From assembly GCA_050944255.1 (NCBI GenBank), contig JBMNQS010000004.1, forward strand, positions 1-62,087: DNA of 62,087 nt, given 5' to 3'. The notes beneath the pieces were generated by a model that made no database searches, was not told where the DNA came from, and saw only the letters and a list, made by a program, of their open reading frames with translations. Numbering within the stretch: the stretch's first letter is position 1; every line of letters begins with the position of its first letter. A program made the position numbers and the translations under genes. Positions 24,852 through 34,964 of the stretch are shown here, piece after piece. This DNA is from JBMNQS01 sp050944255 (lineage in GTDB: Bacteria; Bacillota; Clostridia; Christensenellales; Maliibacteriaceae).

Positions 24852-24958
24852 TCAATGATCTCCTTTCCGTGCGTTACCGGAATGCCTGACGGCGGCGGCC
24901 ATGCGCCGCGCCGCAGAATTCCGGCCACACCAAGGAGCATGACCTGCAATGCGTCCAT
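24848..24958 (-). CDS. Small ORF (36 aa) coupled to the phosphate transporter gene
   Basis: This short frame starts at 24958 with GGGAGGAG 11-13 bases upstream. It ends in a TGA that shares bases with the PiT start codon (ATGA), so it is positioned for translational coupling. The product has a short hydrophobic stretch (ALQVMLLGVAGIL) followed by Arg-Arg and a Pro-rich tail, like a tiny single-pass membrane peptide or a leader peptide. No family is known to me, and the evidence is positional only. Confidence 0.45.
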   Translation of the reverse strand: MDALQVMLLGVAGILRRGAWPPPSGIPVTHGKEIIE

Positions 24959-24992
24959 ATTCAATTGAGCTCCTCCCTTTTTTCTTTACTAC

Positions 24993-25040
24993 ACTACACA
25001 ACACTACACAAATAACTGCACTACACAACAACTACATAAA
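24993..25040. repeat. CACTACACAA direct repeats upstream of the phosphate transporter unit
   Basis: Three perfect 10-mers CACTACACAA lie at 24993-25002, 25003-25012 (abutting) and 25020-25029, with a degenerate copy at 25031-25040. They sit 35-80 bases upstream of the small ORF, where a promoter is expected. Tandem direct repeats at ~10-11-base steps are the architecture of PhoB/PhoP boxes, though the sequence is not a known Pho box. Confidence 0.5.
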
Positions 25041-25304
25041 TTACTGCATCACCTCGCCGCACAATACATTTAAAAGGCATCCGCCAGCGGACAAAACCGG
25101 CCGGCTGCGGAGCAGCGCGCCGTATCGCCCGTGGAAAAAGCGCCGCTAATCGCAGGCGCCGATGGATGCAGACACCCCTGCCGGTTATCGTTTAGGAAAC
25201 GGGGAACGCCTCTTTAATCATGCCGCAGATGCCTGGTGTCCTGGCACCTTGCGGAAATAACGCAGGGTCAGCCCGGGAAAACCGGGCCGACCCTCGTTTC
25301 ACGT
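25041..25304. other. Intergenic region with a hairpin after the pyrophosphatase gene
   Basis: No gene is seen. A 13-position stem with one mismatch (25264-25276 with 25282-25294, arm AGGGTC-A-GCCCGG) lies 11 bases past the hppA stop. It has no T tract on the minus strand, so it probably protects or weakly terminates that transcript. Confidence 0.45.
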
Positions 25305-27404
<2,100 letters not shown>

Positions 27405-27495
27405 GTTCGTTCTCACTCCTTACAATTGATTGATGGCTTGCTTATTTTAACCAAATACCAACCGTTACACTTGCTTGCCCACCACCTCTTTCAAC

Positions 27496-27524
27496 ATACT
27501 AACGCTTTTTATCGCTTTTTGCAA
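27496..27524 (-). promoter_or_regulatory. Promoter of hppA
   Basis: On the minus strand TTGCAA (27519-27524), a 17-base spacer and TAGTAT (27496-27501). The leader is ~85 bases. Confidence 0.6.
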
Positions 27525-27744
27525 CAAATTCTGCATTTTTCGGTCATCATCCGGCCACTGCCCGCGCAGCCGGACCGGCGGACCAGTCCTGCCGTCGTTT
27601 GTTTTGTCTGTATGGGAAAGTTCTTATCCTTTTTTGCCTTTGCCGTCTATTATGCCATACAACCGTATTAAGAAAACATTAAGATTTCGCCAACCGCAGC
27701 CGCCGCGCCAAAAAACGGCGGGCCAAACCCGAAATCGCAAAAAA
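27525..27744. other. Region between response regulator and hppA promoter
   Basis: No supported gene. Distant inverted heptamers (GATTTCG/CGAAATC) just past the response-regulator stop could form a long weak hairpin; no clear terminator is present. Confidence 0.35.
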
Positions 27745-28476
27745 TCAGGGCAGCGCACGCTTTGCCTGAGGCGTGTCCTTCCCCTGCGTCATCCGGTAGC
27801 CCACGCCGATCTCGGTGAGAATGTACTGCGGGTCCGCCGGGTTCTTCTCGATCTTGCGGCGCAGGTTGGCCATGTTGACCCGAAGCGTCCGGTTGTCCCC
27901 ACCGTAGGGTCCCCACAGCTCACGCCGGAAGAACTCGTAGGTCAGCACCCGGCCGGAATTGACCGCCAGCAGCACCAAAATGCGGTACTCGATGGGGGTC
28001 AGGTGCACCGCCCCGCCGTCCACCGTCACCAACCGCCTGTCGTAATCGATACGAAGGCCCTCCAGATCAAAGTATTGGTTCAACAACGTGTTGTCCGTCT
28101 TCAGCGCGGTGCCCTTTCGCAGCGCCGTGCGGACGCGGGCCATCAGCACAGAGTTGCTGAAGGGCTTTGTCACGTAGTCGTCGGCGCCGTGGTCCAGCGC
28201 TGAGACGATGTCCGCCTCCTGCTGCCTGGCCGACACGACCACCACCGGCACGGCGCTCCAGCCGCGGATGGACTTCAGGACCTCCATGCCGTCCATGTCC
28301 GGCAGCCCCAGGTCCAGCAGAATCAGATCCGGGCAGTGGGACGCCGCCAGGAGAATGGCCTCCTTCCCGCTTGAAACCGCGCTGACCCGGTAGCAGTCCG
28401 CCTCCAGTTTCGCCTTCAAAAAGTCGCGGATAGCCTTTTCGTCCTCCACCACCATGATCACATGCTTATTGTCCAT
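27745..28476 (-). CDS. OmpR/KdpE-type response regulator
   Basis: The protein has 243 residues. The receiver domain has acidic residues VVEDE, phosphoacceptor Asp in LILLDLGLPD (~53), VVVVSAR and K in DYVTKPF (~103). The C-terminal OmpR-type winged helix includes HLTPIEYRILVLL and VNMANLRRKIEKNP. It is closest in pattern to KdpE. The ATG at 28476 has AAGGAGG 6 bases upstream and overlaps the kinase gene by 11 bases, so the pair is coupled. No kdpABC potassium pump is in the window, so the target is unknown. Confidence 0.88.
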   Translation of the reverse strand: MDNKHVIMVVEDEKAIRDFLKAKLEADCYRVSAVSSGKEAILLAASHCPDLILLDLGLPDMDGMEVLKSIRGWSAVPVVVVSARQQEADIVSALDHGADDYVTKPFSNSVLMARVRTALRKGTALKTDNTLLNQYFDLEGLRIDYDRRLVTVDGGAVHLTPIEYRILVLLAVNSGRVLTYEFFRRELWGPYGGDNRTLRVNMANLRRKIEKNPADPQYILTEIGVGYRMTQGKDTPQAKRALP

Positions 28477-30028
28477 CGTCCGCCTCCTTGTAAAGCGGCA
28501 GCCCAAAACAAACTTCCGCCCCCGAATCCGGTACGTTCCAGGCCCGTATCCATCCGCCGTGCGCCTGGATGATGCTCTTGCAGATGGAAAGGCCTATGCC
28601 AAGCCCCCGCGACGCGTCCTCGTTATGCCCCCGGCGCGCCTGCCTGATCTCAAAGAGATCAGGCAGTATATCCTCATCGATGCCCGGCCCGGTGTCGGTA
28701 ATCGTAAACTGCGCGTAACCGCCCGATTGCCTCATGGCAATGGTCACCGCCGAAGGCCTCCCCTTTGCGTGACGCTGCGAATTATCCAGCAAATTGGTGA
28801 TCACCTGGCTGATCAATAGCGCATCCATGGGCACAAAAAGAATATCCCGTGTCTGCCGGATCGTAATGGAAGCCTCCGGAAACCGCTTGCGGAACACCGC
28901 CACCGCCTGCGCCACCACCTCCTCGGCCGCCTCCTCCGTCTTTTCCACCGCCATGCCCCTTTGCTGTATCCGCGTCACCGACAGGATATTCTCCACCATA
29001 CTTAAAAGCCATTGGGCATCCTCGTTGATCCCCTTTACAAGCTGGAGTTGCGTATCGGCCGGCAGTTCGTCCCGGCTCTCGAGAAAAGTGGCGCTGGAGC
29101 CTATGATGCTGGTCAGCGGCGTCCTTAAATCATGGGATATCCCCCGCAGGAAACTGTTGCGCGCCTTTTCCGTCTCGGCCATCACCCTGGCCCTCTGCTG
29201 CTGCGCCGTCAGCGCCTGCATCCGCAGCGCCTGCGCCGTCTGCTCGCATATCAGAGCGATAAAGGCCCTGCCTTCTTCGGCTATGACGCCCGCCGCGCAC
29301 GATACTGCAAATACGCCGTAGACCACTGCCTGGATCATGACGGGATGGCAGTAGGCGCCGGCGTCAGGCTCATTGTCCGTCCCCTCTCCGGCCGGCTCCC
29401 TGCGCCTTGCCGCAAGCCTCATTGCCTCCACAGGCCCCGGCGCCTGAAAATAGGCCTCCGGCACGTCCCCTTCGGACTGCCGGAAGTAAGCGCCGTCCCA
29501 GGAAGCACCGCCCGCCCCGATGCGAAGCGCCACCGAACGGCGCAGCTCCTCCTCAAGATACCCCATGGCGTAACGGGCAATCGAATCCACGTCCCGCGTG
29601 GAAAGCAGCCGGCGGTTGATCTCGTAGAGCCGCTCCGCCCGCCGCTCCTGCTCCCGCGCCGTCTCCCTCTGCCGCTTGATCCTGGCAATGATGGGGCTGG
29701 TCACCAGCGCGACCATCAGCATGATCCCCAGCATAATGAAAAAACCGGGCGTAAACTCCAGGCTGAAGCGCGGCTCGGCCACCAGCACGTCGTAGATAAA
29801 GACCCCCGCGGGCACCGCAAACAGGCCGTAGGCGTACCCATCGGTGCTTACCGCAATGATAAATACCGCCAGCACCATCACCACGCGGATGTTCTGCTCG
29901 CTGACCCCCAGCCGGTACAGTCCCTCGCACGCCACCGCCGCCGCGGACAGCACCGCGCAGGTTTTCAGGATATTGCGGGTGACCCGATGGCGGTACCACT
30001 TTCCGGTTATGCCCCTTCCGTCTGTCAA
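28466..30028 (-). CDS. KdpD-like sensor histidine kinase lacking the KdpD N-terminal domain
   Basis: The protein has 520 residues from a TTG start at 30028 with GGAGG 7 bases upstream. The four-helix DUF4118/KdpD membrane block covers ~15-110, a GAF-like segment ~150-280, and the kinase core follows. Its motifs are H-box GISHDLRTPLTSIIG (~315), N-box ITNLLDNSQRHAKG (~425), G1 TDTGPGID and G2 GLGIGLSICKSI. The ~400-residue cytosolic KdpD/USP input domain of classical KdpD is absent. A longer open frame to 30238 runs antisense through the T-box promoter and is not used. The TTG start may keep expression low. Confidence 0.88.
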   Translation of the reverse strand: MTDGRGITGKWYRHRVTRNILKTCAVLSAAAVACEGLYRLGVSEQNIRVVMVLAVFIIAVSTDGYAYGLFAVPAGVFIYDVLVAEPRFSLEFTPGFFIMLGIMLMVALVTSPIIARIKRQRETAREQERRAERLYEINRRLLSTRDVDSIARYAMGYLEEELRRSVALRIGAGGASWDGAYFRQSEGDVPEAYFQAPGPVEAMRLAARRREPAGEGTDNEPDAGAYCHPVMIQAVVYGVFAVSCAAGVIAEEGRAFIALICEQTAQALRMQALTAQQQRARVMAETEKARNSFLRGISHDLRTPLTSIIGSSATFLESRDELPADTQLQLVKGINEDAQWLLSMVENILSVTRIQQRGMAVEKTEEAAEEVVAQAVAVFRKRFPEASITIRQTRDILFVPMDALLISQVITNLLDNSQRHAKGRPSAVTIAMRQSGGYAQFTITDTGPGIDEDILPDLFEIRQARRGHNEDASRGLGIGLSICKSIIQAHGGWIRAWNVPDSGAEVCFGLPLYKEADDGQ

Positions 30029-30185
30029 GATGCTCCCTCCGAAATCAAGCCATTGAACAATTTTTTGCGCGCTACCTCTATATATTATAGGAACAGATGC
30101 CTCTGCACAAGGCCCCGCGCCGTATCCGGAACCCGAAGAAAACAAAACGGCCCGCCGGGAACCGGCGCTTTCTTGAAAATTTCGC

Positions 30186-30215
30186 TTGACAAATGCATGC
30201 CGCCGGGCATATAAT
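30186..30215 (+). promoter_or_regulatory. Promoter of the trp operon
   Basis: A perfect TTGACA (30186-30191), an 18-base spacer and a perfect TATAAT (30210-30215). Transcription should start near 30222, just before stem I of the T-box. Confidence 0.85.
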
Positions 30216-30221
30216 GCCAAC

Positions 30222-30502
30222 AATCGAATATAAGCCAAACCGTTGAAGCGGAGATAACGGCAGGTGTGCAGTCACAGAGAGCGGGGATGCTGGAAACCCG
30301 TACAACGCAGCTTGTCAAATGGACCGCCGAGGGCGCAGCCAAAGGAATTTATTTCCGAGTATGCTGCGACGTGACGCATACGTCAGTTGCGAGGGATATG
30401 CTGGTATCCTTAAGAGCGCACAGGCTTCGCCTGTGAAACAAGGTGGCACCGCGGATGATTTTTCACCCGTCCTTGATCGAATCAGTCAAGGGCGGGTTTT
30501 TG
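30222..30502 (+). promoter_or_regulatory. T-box leader with a tryptophan specifier, controlling the trp operon
   Basis: The T-box sequence AAGGTGGCACCGCG (30440-30453) is near consensus. Upstream, stem I carries the conserved AGAGAG and GGGATGCTGGAAACCC elements. In the internal bulge is a UGG specifier followed by A (30320-30322), which reads tRNA-Trp. A terminator hairpin with a T tract closes the leader. Uncharged tRNA-Trp should stabilise the antiterminator and allow transcription of trpEGDCFBA. Confidence 0.92.
30466..30502 (+). terminator. T-box regulated terminator
   Basis: An 11-bp stem (30466-30476 with 30486-30496, one G-U pair) is followed by TTTTTG. Its 5' side lies just past the T-box sequence, so it competes with the antiterminator. 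Confidence 0.85.
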
Positions 30503-30543
30503 TTTTCCCAAAAAACGTCCCGCCCGAAAAAGGAGGAATGGTT

Positions 30544-32001
30544 ATGATCACCCCCCGCCTGCAGGAGGCCAAAGCACTCGCCCGGGAAAACAGCATCGTT
30601 CCGGTGGCCATGGAGATGTTCTCGGATGTAAAAACTTCCATCGAGATTCTCAAAAACATTCGCCGGAACAGCGATTTCTGGTACATCCTGGAAAGCGTCA
30701 GCGGCGGCGACAATTGGGGCCGGTATTCCTTTCTGGGGTACGATCCCGCCATGACCGTCAGCTGCGAGGGCGGGGTCCTGGCGGTGAAAAACGGCATCAG
30801 CGAAACGGTGGAAGATGAAGACCCCATCGGTTATTTAAAGGCGCTGCTCGCCCGCTACAGAAGCCCGCGCATAGAGGGCCTGCCCCCCTTCACCGGAGGG
30901 CTGGTGGGCTACTTCGCCTACGACTTCGCGCAGCACTTCATCCCCGGACTGAAGCTGCGCGCGGCGGATGCGGAAGGCTTCAAAGACTTCCATTTGATGC
31001 TGATGGATAAGGTCGTCGCCTTTGACCACTTCAGACAAAAGATTTACCTGATGGTCAATGTCCCCGCCAAGGATATGGATACCGGGTACATCAGGGCGGT
31101 GACGCAGCTCAAGGACATGCAGCGGATGATACTGGACGATTTGCCCTCCCGGGAAAGCCCTTCTATCTGCGGCCAATTCACCGCATCGTTCACCAAGGAG
31201 CAGTTTGAACAGATGGTTTTAAAGGTGAAGCACCACATCACCGAGGGGGACATCTTCCAGGCGGTGGTCTCAAACCGCTTCACCGCCGACTTCAGGGGCG
31301 ATCTGATGCAAACCTACCGGGTCCTTCGCACCACCAACCCGTCGCCCTACATGGTCTACATGCGCCTTGACGACATGGAAATCGCCTGCTCCTCCCCGGA
31401 GACGCTGGTATCGCTGCAAGGCGGGGAGATCAGCTCCTTCCCTCTGGCGGGCACCTGCTCCCGGGGCAAAACCCTCCGGGAGGACGAGGCGCTCGCCGAG
31501 GCGCTGCTGAACGACCAGAAGGAGCTGGCCGAGCACGACATGCTGGTGGACCTGGCCAGAAACGACGTGGGCAAGGTCAGCCGCTTCGGCAGCGTCCAAG
31601 TGCGGGCATACAGGCAGATCAAGCGCTTCTCCCATGTGAGCCACATCGCCTCACACGTCACGGGAGAGCTTCGAGAAGGCCTGGACGCCATCGACGTCAT
31701 CGCCGCCACGCTCCCCGCCGGCACCCTCTCGGGCGCCCCCAAAAAACGGGCCTGCGAAATCATCGACGATGTGGAGAGCATAAAGCGCGGCGTCTACGGC
31801 GGGGCCATCGGCTACATCGACTTTGCCGGCAATATGGATATGTGCATCGGCATCCGCATGGCGGTGCTTAAAGACGGCAGGGTATCCGTACAGTCCGGCG
31901 CCGGCATCGTGGCCGCCAGCGTCCCGGAAAAGGAATACCGGGAGACGCAGAACAAAGCCCGAGCGGTCATCGAAGCGCTCCAGTACGCAGAGGAGGTATG
32001 A
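30544..32001 (+). CDS. trpE: Anthranilate synthase component I
   Basis: The protein has 485 residues. It converts chorismate plus ammonia (from TrpG) to anthranilate. The feedback-site segment reads ILESVSGGDNWGRYSFLG (~48-65), close to the LLES-S motif that binds tryptophan. The catalytic C-terminal half holds EGDIFQAVVSNRF, CSSPETLV, LPAGTLSGAPKKRA and GAGIVAAS. The ATG at 30544 (GGAGG 7 bases upstream) is preferred to 30538 (1 base). It is the first gene after the T-box. Confidence 0.95.
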   Translation: MITPRLQEAKALARENSIVPVAMEMFSDVKTSIEILKNIRRNSDFWYILESVSGGDNWGRYSFLGYDPAMTVSCEGGVLAVKNGISETVEDEDPIGYLKALLARYRSPRIEGLPPFTGGLVGYFAYDFAQHFIPGLKLRAADAEGFKDFHLMLMDKVVAFDHFRQKIYLMVNVPAKDMDTGYIRAVTQLKDMQRMILDDLPSRESPSICGQFTASFTKEQFEQMVLKVKHHITEGDIFQAVVSNRFTADFRGDLMQTYRVLRTTNPSPYMVYMRLDDMEIACSSPETLVSLQGGEISSFPLAGTCSRGKTLREDEALAEALLNDQKELAEHDMLVDLARNDVGKVSRFGSVQVRAYRQIKRFSHVSHIASHVTGELREGLDAIDVIAATLPAGTLSGAPKKRACEIIDDVESIKRGVYGGAIGYIDFAGNMDMCIGIRMAVLKDGRVSVQSGAGIVAASVPEKEYRETQNKARAVIEALQYAEEV

Positions 32002-32004
32002 GCC

Positions 32005-32589
32005 ATGGTGCTGATCATCGACAACTACGACAGCTTCACCTACAACCTGTACCAGATGATAGGCGCTTTGCAGCCGGATATCCGGGTGATACGAAACGAC
32101 GAGATGAGCGCGGAGGAAATCGAAACCCTCGCGCCGTCCCACATTGTCATATCCCCCGGCCCGGGCCGTCCGAAGGACGCGGGCGTATGCGAAGAGGCCA
32201 TCCTCCGCCTTTCGGGCAAAATCCCCATACTGGGCATCTGCCTGGGGCACCAGGGGATCTGCGAGGCCTACGGCGCCGAGATCACCTACGCCAAGACGCT
32301 GATGCACGGCCGCTTTGACACGGTGCACATCGCCAACGGCAGCCCCGTCTTCCACGCGCTGCCGCCGCTTCTGCAGGCAGGGCGCTACCACTCGCTGGCG
32401 GCCGCCCGCCATACGCTGCCCGACGAGCTTTTAGTCATCGCCGAGACCGGCGACGGCGAGATTATGGGCGTGAAACACCGGGACTACGATACCTACGGCC
32501 TGCAGTTCCATCCCGAATCCATCCTGACGCCCTGCGGCAGGCAGATTCTCAAAAATTTTATCCGGATCGGAGAGAAAGACCATGATTGA
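32005..32589 (+). CDS. trpG: Anthranilate synthase component II (glutamine amidotransferase)
   Basis: The protein has 194 residues, a class I glutamine amidotransferase with oxyanion-loop SPGPGRP (~52), nucleophile Cys in ILGICLGHQGI (~80) and the His-Glu pair in LQFHPESIL (~170). It supplies ammonia to TrpE. It starts 3 bases after the trpE stop and overlaps trpD by 8 bases. No fused phosphoribosyltransferase is present. Confidence 0.95.
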   Translation: MVLIIDNYDSFTYNLYQMIGALQPDIRVIRNDEMSAEEIETLAPSHIVISPGPGRPKDAGVCEEAILRLSGKIPILGICLGHQGICEAYGAEITYAKTLMHGRFDTVHIANGSPVFHALPPLLQAGRYHSLAAARHTLPDELLVIAETGDGEIMGVKHRDYDTYGLQFHPESILTPCGRQILKNFIRIGEKDHD

Positions 32590-33598
32590 CAAAGCCATTT
32601 ACGATCTGTTGGCCGGACAGCACCTGTCCCTTGAAGCTGCCCGGGCGGTGATGCTCCAGATGATGGAGGGCCGCGCCTCCGACGCGCAGATGGGCGCCTT
32701 CCTGGCCGCCATGCGGATGAAGGGGGAGAGCATCGACGAGATCACCGCCTGCGCCCAGGTGATGCGGGAAAAATGCCTGAAGCTGCGCCCCGAAACCGAC
32801 GTGCTGGACATCGTGGGCACCGGCGGCGACGAGCTTTTCAGCTTCAATATCTCCACGGTATCCGCATTTGTGGTGGCCGCCGGCGGCGTGCCTGTGGCCA
32901 AGCACGGCAACCGCAGCGTGTCCAGCAAATGCGGCAGCGCCGACATGCTGGAGGCGCTGGGCGCCAACATCACGCTGGACGCGCTGCAGAGCCAGCGGGT
33001 GCTCTTAAAGGTGGGCATGTGCTTTATGCTGGCGCAGGTGTACCACTCGGCCATGAAGCATGTGGCCCACGTGCGAAAAGAGCTGGGGGTGCGCACCATA
33101 TTCAACATACTGGGGCCGCTGTCCAACCCCGCCGGCGCAACCCTCCAATTGCTGGGGGTCTACGATGAAAACCTGGTGGAGCCTCTGGCGCGGGTGCTGG
33201 CCAATCTGGGCGTCAAGCGCGCCATGGTGGTCCACGGCCACGACGGGCTGGACGAGATCACCCTCACGGATACCTCCACCGTTTGCGAGGTCTCCGGCGG
33301 CCGCTTAAGCAGCTACTTCATCACCCCCGAGCAGTTCGGGCTTGCCCGCTGCAAGCCGGGTGACCTGGTGGGCGGCGGCCCGCAGGAGAACGCCGAAATC
33401 GCCCGGCGGATCCTCTCGGGCGAAAAGGGGCCTATGCGCGATACGGTAGTGCTCAACGCCGCCTGTTGCCTGTACATGGGGAAAAACAGCGTGACTATGC
33501 GTCAGTGTATACGCACGGCACAAGAGCTCATCGACAGCGGGAAGGCCATGCAGAAGCTGGAGGACTTTATCCGCGTATCCGGCGAGGTGGCGGCATGA
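32582..33598 (+). CDS. trpD: Anthranilate phosphoribosyltransferase
   Basis: The protein has 338 residues. The PRPP-binding signature GTGGDELFSFNISTVSAF is at ~78-95 and KHGNRSVSSKCGSAD at ~107, both typical of TrpD. The C-terminal acidic/Mg region is HGHDGLDEITLTDTS. It transfers phosphoribose to anthranilate. It overlaps trpG by 8 bases and the trpC start by 4 (ATGA). Confidence 0.95.
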   Translation: MIDKAIYDLLAGQHLSLEAARAVMLQMMEGRASDAQMGAFLAAMRMKGESIDEITACAQVMREKCLKLRPETDVLDIVGTGGDELFSFNISTVSAFVVAAGGVPVAKHGNRSVSSKCGSADMLEALGANITLDALQSQRVLLKVGMCFMLAQVYHSAMKHVAHVRKELGVRTIFNILGPLSNPAGATLQLLGVYDENLVEPLARVLANLGVKRAMVVHGHDGLDEITLTDTSTVCEVSGGRLSSYFITPEQFGLARCKPGDLVGGGPQENAEIARRILSGEKGPMRDTVVLNAACCLYMGKNSVTMRQCIRTAQELIDSGKAMQKLEDFIRVSGEVAA

Positions 33599-34365
33599 GC
33601 ATCCTTGAAACCATCGCCGCCGCCACCAGGCTGCGGGTACAGAGGGAAAAGGCGGAGCCCCTTATCCGAAATGCGGTCAGGCATCCCGTCCCTTTCCTGT
33701 TTGAAAGGCGTCTTCGTCATCCGGGGATGTCCTTCATCTGCGAGATCAAAAAGGCTTCGCCATCCAGGGGCGTCATCGCGGAGGAGTTTCCGTATCTTCA
33801 GATCGCCCGGCAGTATGAGGAGGCTGGCGCCGCGGCACTGTCGGTGCTCACCGAGCCGGATTACTTCCTGGGCCATAACCGCTACCTGGCGGAAATCCGA
33901 GGCAGGACCGAGCTTCCGATCCTGCGCAAGGACTTCATCGTCGACCCGTTCCAGATCGAGCAGTCGGCGGCGCTGGGAGCCGACGCCGTGCTGCTCATCT
34001 GCGCACTGTTAACGCCGCAGGAGCTGGCGGCCTACATCAAGCGGGCCGACGCGCTGGGGCTCTCCTGCCTGGTGGAGGCCCACGACGAGGAGGAAGTAAA
34101 AACAGCCCTGGACGCCGGCGCGCGGGCGGTAGGCGTCAACAACCGGGATTTAAAGACGTTTGAAGTGGATACCGGAAACAGTTTACGACTGAGAAAGCTG
34201 GTGCCTTCAAATATCCTTTTCGTGGCCGAAAGCGGCATCCGCACGGCGCAGGACGTGCGGCTCTTAAAGGCGCATGGCGTAAACGCCGTGCTGGTAGGCG
34301 AGACGCTGATGCGGGCGGCGGATAAAAGCGCGGCGCTTGACGCCCTGAGGGGGGAAACGGCATGA
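33595..34365 (+). CDS. trpC: Indole-3-glycerol-phosphate synthase
   Basis: The protein has 256 residues, a TIM barrel with catalytic Lys in FICEIKKASPSRG (~47), the second Lys in ILRKDFIVD (~110), VEAHDEEEV, GVNNRDLKTFEVD (~180) and VAESGI. It closes the indole ring with loss of CO2 and water. The start overlaps the trpD stop by four bases; the open frame continues upstream in another reading of trpD but is not used. It is mono-functional and ends in an ATGA overlap with trpF. Confidence 0.95.
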   Translation: MSILETIAAATRLRVQREKAEPLIRNAVRHPVPFLFERRLRHPGMSFICEIKKASPSRGVIAEEFPYLQIARQYEEAGAAALSVLTEPDYFLGHNRYLAEIRGRTELPILRKDFIVDPFQIEQSAALGADAVLLICALLTPQELAAYIKRADALGLSCLVEAHDEEEVKTALDAGARAVGVNNRDLKTFEVDTGNSLRLRKLVPSNILFVAESGIRTAQDVRLLKAHGVNAVLVGETLMRAADKSAALDALRGETA

Positions 34366-34964
34366 CGAAAGTCAAGATATGCGGCCTGCGCCGTATGCAG
34401 GACATAGAGGCCGTCAACCGCGCGCTGCCGGACTTTATAGGCTTCGTGTTTGCCAAGAGCCGCCGGCAGGTGGATGCGGAACAAGCAAGCAAACTGAAGC
34501 ATTACTTGGACCCCCGCATCCTCTCCTCGGGCGTGTTTGTGAATCAGGCGCCGGATTTTATTTTAGACCTGCACCGTGAGAGCGTCATCGATATGGCGCA
34601 GCTCCACGGCGACGAGGATGAGAAGTTTATAAAGAAGCTGCGCCAGAGCGGCTGTCCGGTGATCAGGGCGGTGCCGGTGAAGGACCGCCTGCCAGATTTG
34701 CCCGAAAACGCCGATTACCTCTTGTTTGACACGGCATCCCCTCAGCGGGGTGGCACGGGCAGCGCCTTCGACTGGCGCATACTCAGCGGATATGAGGGGC
34801 CGCCGTACTTTCTGGCCGGCGGGCTTGACGCCGGAAACGTGTGTGAGGCCATCGCGCTGCTTCGGCCTTACTGCGTGGACGTCAGCAGCTCTGTGGAGAC
34901 AGACGGAATTAAGGACGCTGAAAAGATCGGGCATTTCACACGACTGGTAAAGGAGATGAGGTAA
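34362..34964 (+). CDS. trpF: Phosphoribosylanthranilate isomerase
   Basis: The protein has 200 residues. The catalytic Cys is in KVKICGLRR (residue 7) and the general-acid Asp in LLFDTASPQRGGTGSAFDW (~125). FLAGGLDAGNV and VDVSSSVETDGIKD are the phosphate-binding blocks. It performs the Amadori rearrangement between TrpD and TrpC. It overlaps trpC by 4 bases and abuts trpB. Confidence 0.95.
   Translation: MTKVKICGLRRMQDIEAVNRALPDFIGFVFAKSRRQVDAEQASKLKHYLDPRILSSGVFVNQAPDFILDLHRESVIDMAQLHGDEDEKFIKKLRQSGCPVIRAVPVKDRLPDLPENADYLLFDTASPQRGGTGSAFDWRILSGYEGPPYFLAGGLDAGNVCEAIALLRPYCVDVSSSVETDGIKDAEKIGHFTRLVKEMR

Noticed and set aside
28466..30028. Full KdpD assignment with potassium regulation
   Set aside because: The defining N-terminal KdpD domain and kdpABC genes are absent, so only KdpD-like is supported.
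30029..30238. N-terminal extension of the sensor kinase
   Set aside because: It runs antisense through the T-box promoter and has no ribosome binding site; the TTG at 30028 has GGAGG at the right distance.
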